64,000 nt of DNA, taken from NCBI RefSeq assembly GCF_000019845.1, contig NC_010578.1:1-64000 (forward strand). The letters run 5' to 3'. The translations under genes and the position numbers were made by a program. Under the pieces are notes generated by a model, which was not told the origin of the DNA, ran no database searches, and saw only the letters and a program-made list of their open reading frames with translations. The DNA is from Beijerinckia indica subsp. indica ATCC 9039. Lineage in GTDB: Bacteria > Pseudomonadota > Alphaproteobacteria > Rhizobiales > Beijerinckiaceae. Below, piece by piece: positions 63,349-64,000 of the stretch (position 1 is the first letter of the stretch; each line of letters starts with the position of its first letter).

Positions 63349-64000
63349 CTATCCCGTCCCTTGAACGGGCTTGCTCCGAGCATCAGGCAACGTCTCGATA
63401 ATACGCTCGGCGGCGGCGGACCAGGATAGATGATCATGGACCCAGCGCTCCGCCGCCTCACCTAACTTCGTTCTAAGCGCGGGATTATCGATAAGGAGTT
63501 TAATCGCCTTGGCGATTTCTGTGTCCTTGGTTCCGTCGACAAGGAGTCCAGTCGCACCATCGATCACGAAATCGGCCGGACCGCCATCACGCCCAGCCAC
63601 CACCGCGGCACCAAAGCTCATCGCATCGGCGATCGTGAGCCCGAAGCCTTCGACATCACCCGATAGGTCGATTTGCGGGTGCAGGAAGATATCCGCGGCG
63701 TGATAGAGTGCCGGCATGTCCGCATCATCGACACGGCCGAGCAGGCGGACATAAGGCTTGAGGCCTCGCTTATTGATCAGCGCCTGAATCGCATCATAGT
63801 CTGGCCCGTTCCCCGCGATTTCATAGATGAATCCATTCATGCCGCTCTCGACAAGCAGGGCCATGGCGCGTACCGCGCCCAAAATATTCTTGCGTGGCAC
63901 CAACCGGCAAAGAGAGAGCAGTCGGACCGGCGCACCGGCCATAACTGGGGGATGCGGTGTAAAGCCATGATCATTGTTGAGGGAAACGCCATTCCACACG
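63349..64000 (-). CDS. Glycosyltransferase family 4, C-terminal part (cut by window edge)
   Basis: Only the C-terminal donor-binding half is inside the window (about 216 residues). It has LLSLCRLVPRKNILGAVRAM, GNGPDYDAIQALI and the E-x7-E motif of GT4 in EGFGLTIADAMSFGAAVV. The frame runs to the last base, and the upstream half with acceptor binding lies outside. It reads toward the polymerase gene in the same orientation. Probably another exopolysaccharide glycosyltransferase. Confidence 0.8.
   Translation of the reverse strand, partial: VWNGVSLNNDHGFTPHPPVMAGAPVRLLSLCRLVPRKNILGAVRAMALLVESGMNGFIYEIAGNGPDYDAIQALINKRGLKPYVRLLGRVDDADMPALYHAADIFLHPQIDLSGDVEGFGLTIADAMSFGAAVVAGRDGGPADFVIDGATGLLVDGTKDTEIAKAIKLLIDNPALRTKLGEAAERWVHDHLSWSAAAERIIETLPDARSKPVQGTG

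Noticed and set aside
1..64000. CRISPR arrays, tRNA or rRNA genes
   Set aside because: No regularly spaced identical repeats with unique spacers and no recognisable tRNA or rRNA sequence was seen by reading; a covariance-model scan was not possible.

Overview
The window looks like part of a large plasmid (or chromid) of an alphaproteobacterium, most likely Hyphomicrobiales (Rhizobiales), perhaps an exopolysaccharide-producing Beijerinckiaceae. That is inferred from repABC-type ParA/ParB proteins, a centromere-like GTTNNNNGCNNNNAAC site, an RPA-family replication initiator beside an iteron array with a DnaA box, and dispersed GAGCATCAGAC inverted repeats. No database comparison was possible, so the organism assignment is inference.

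Layout. (1) 0.6-16 kb: exopolysaccharide genes (2OG-Fe(II) oxygenase, GT9 and GT4 glycosyltransferases, Wzx-type flippase, Wzc-type tyrosine autokinase, two acyltransferase-3 proteins, a heparinase II/III-like protein, an AlgD-like GDP-mannose dehydrogenase). Most convergent gene pairs here are separated by strong hairpins. (2) 16.4-17.4 kb: relics of a ferredoxin-reductase-like flavoprotein and a possible patatin-like protein. (3) 17.5-22.5 kb: plasmid maintenance block: parS-like palindromes, parA, parB, an HNH protein, an iteron/DnaA-box origin and a replication initiator. (4) 22.9-42.5 kb: a nearly 20 kb run of genes all on the minus strand. It encodes a 2674-residue type I synthase (two NPD-type flavin enoyl-reductase-like domains, KS, AT, two ACPs, KR), two near-identical type III polyketide synthases plus a relic of a third, a dehydratase/phosphopantetheinyl-transferase fusion, a glycosyltransferase, a small exported protein, a DevC/DevA/DevB-like ABC exporter and a biotin carboxylase. 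Together they resemble a complete pathway for making, possibly glycosylating, and exporting a long-chain phenolic lipid or pyrone. (5) 43.6-44.8 kb: relic of a RepC-like initiator and a small winged-helix-like protein. Fragments of the same RepC-like sequence lie on both sides of region 4. (6) 45.3-50.6 kb: a Baeyer-Villiger monooxygenase and a family-VIII-type esterase behind a good sigma-54 promoter, with a convergent AcoR-type sigma-54 activator; this looks like a ketone-to-ester-to-alcohol+acid catabolic module. (7) 51-54.5 kb: visibly GC-richer DNA with a TetR regulator, a frameshifted SDR, an intact SDR and a broken IS6-family element, probably a recent acquisition. (8) 54.5-64 kb: two paralogous small exported proteins, an alginate-export-family outer-membrane barrel, an SGNH hydrolase, and more exopolysaccharide genes (acyltransferase-3, Wzy-like polymerase, partial glycosyltransferase).

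The most interesting system is the mixed type I/type III polyketide operon with its own exporter and acetyl-CoA carboxylase subunit. The type III copies differ at residues flanking the catalytic cysteine, which suggests they have started to diverge in substrate use.
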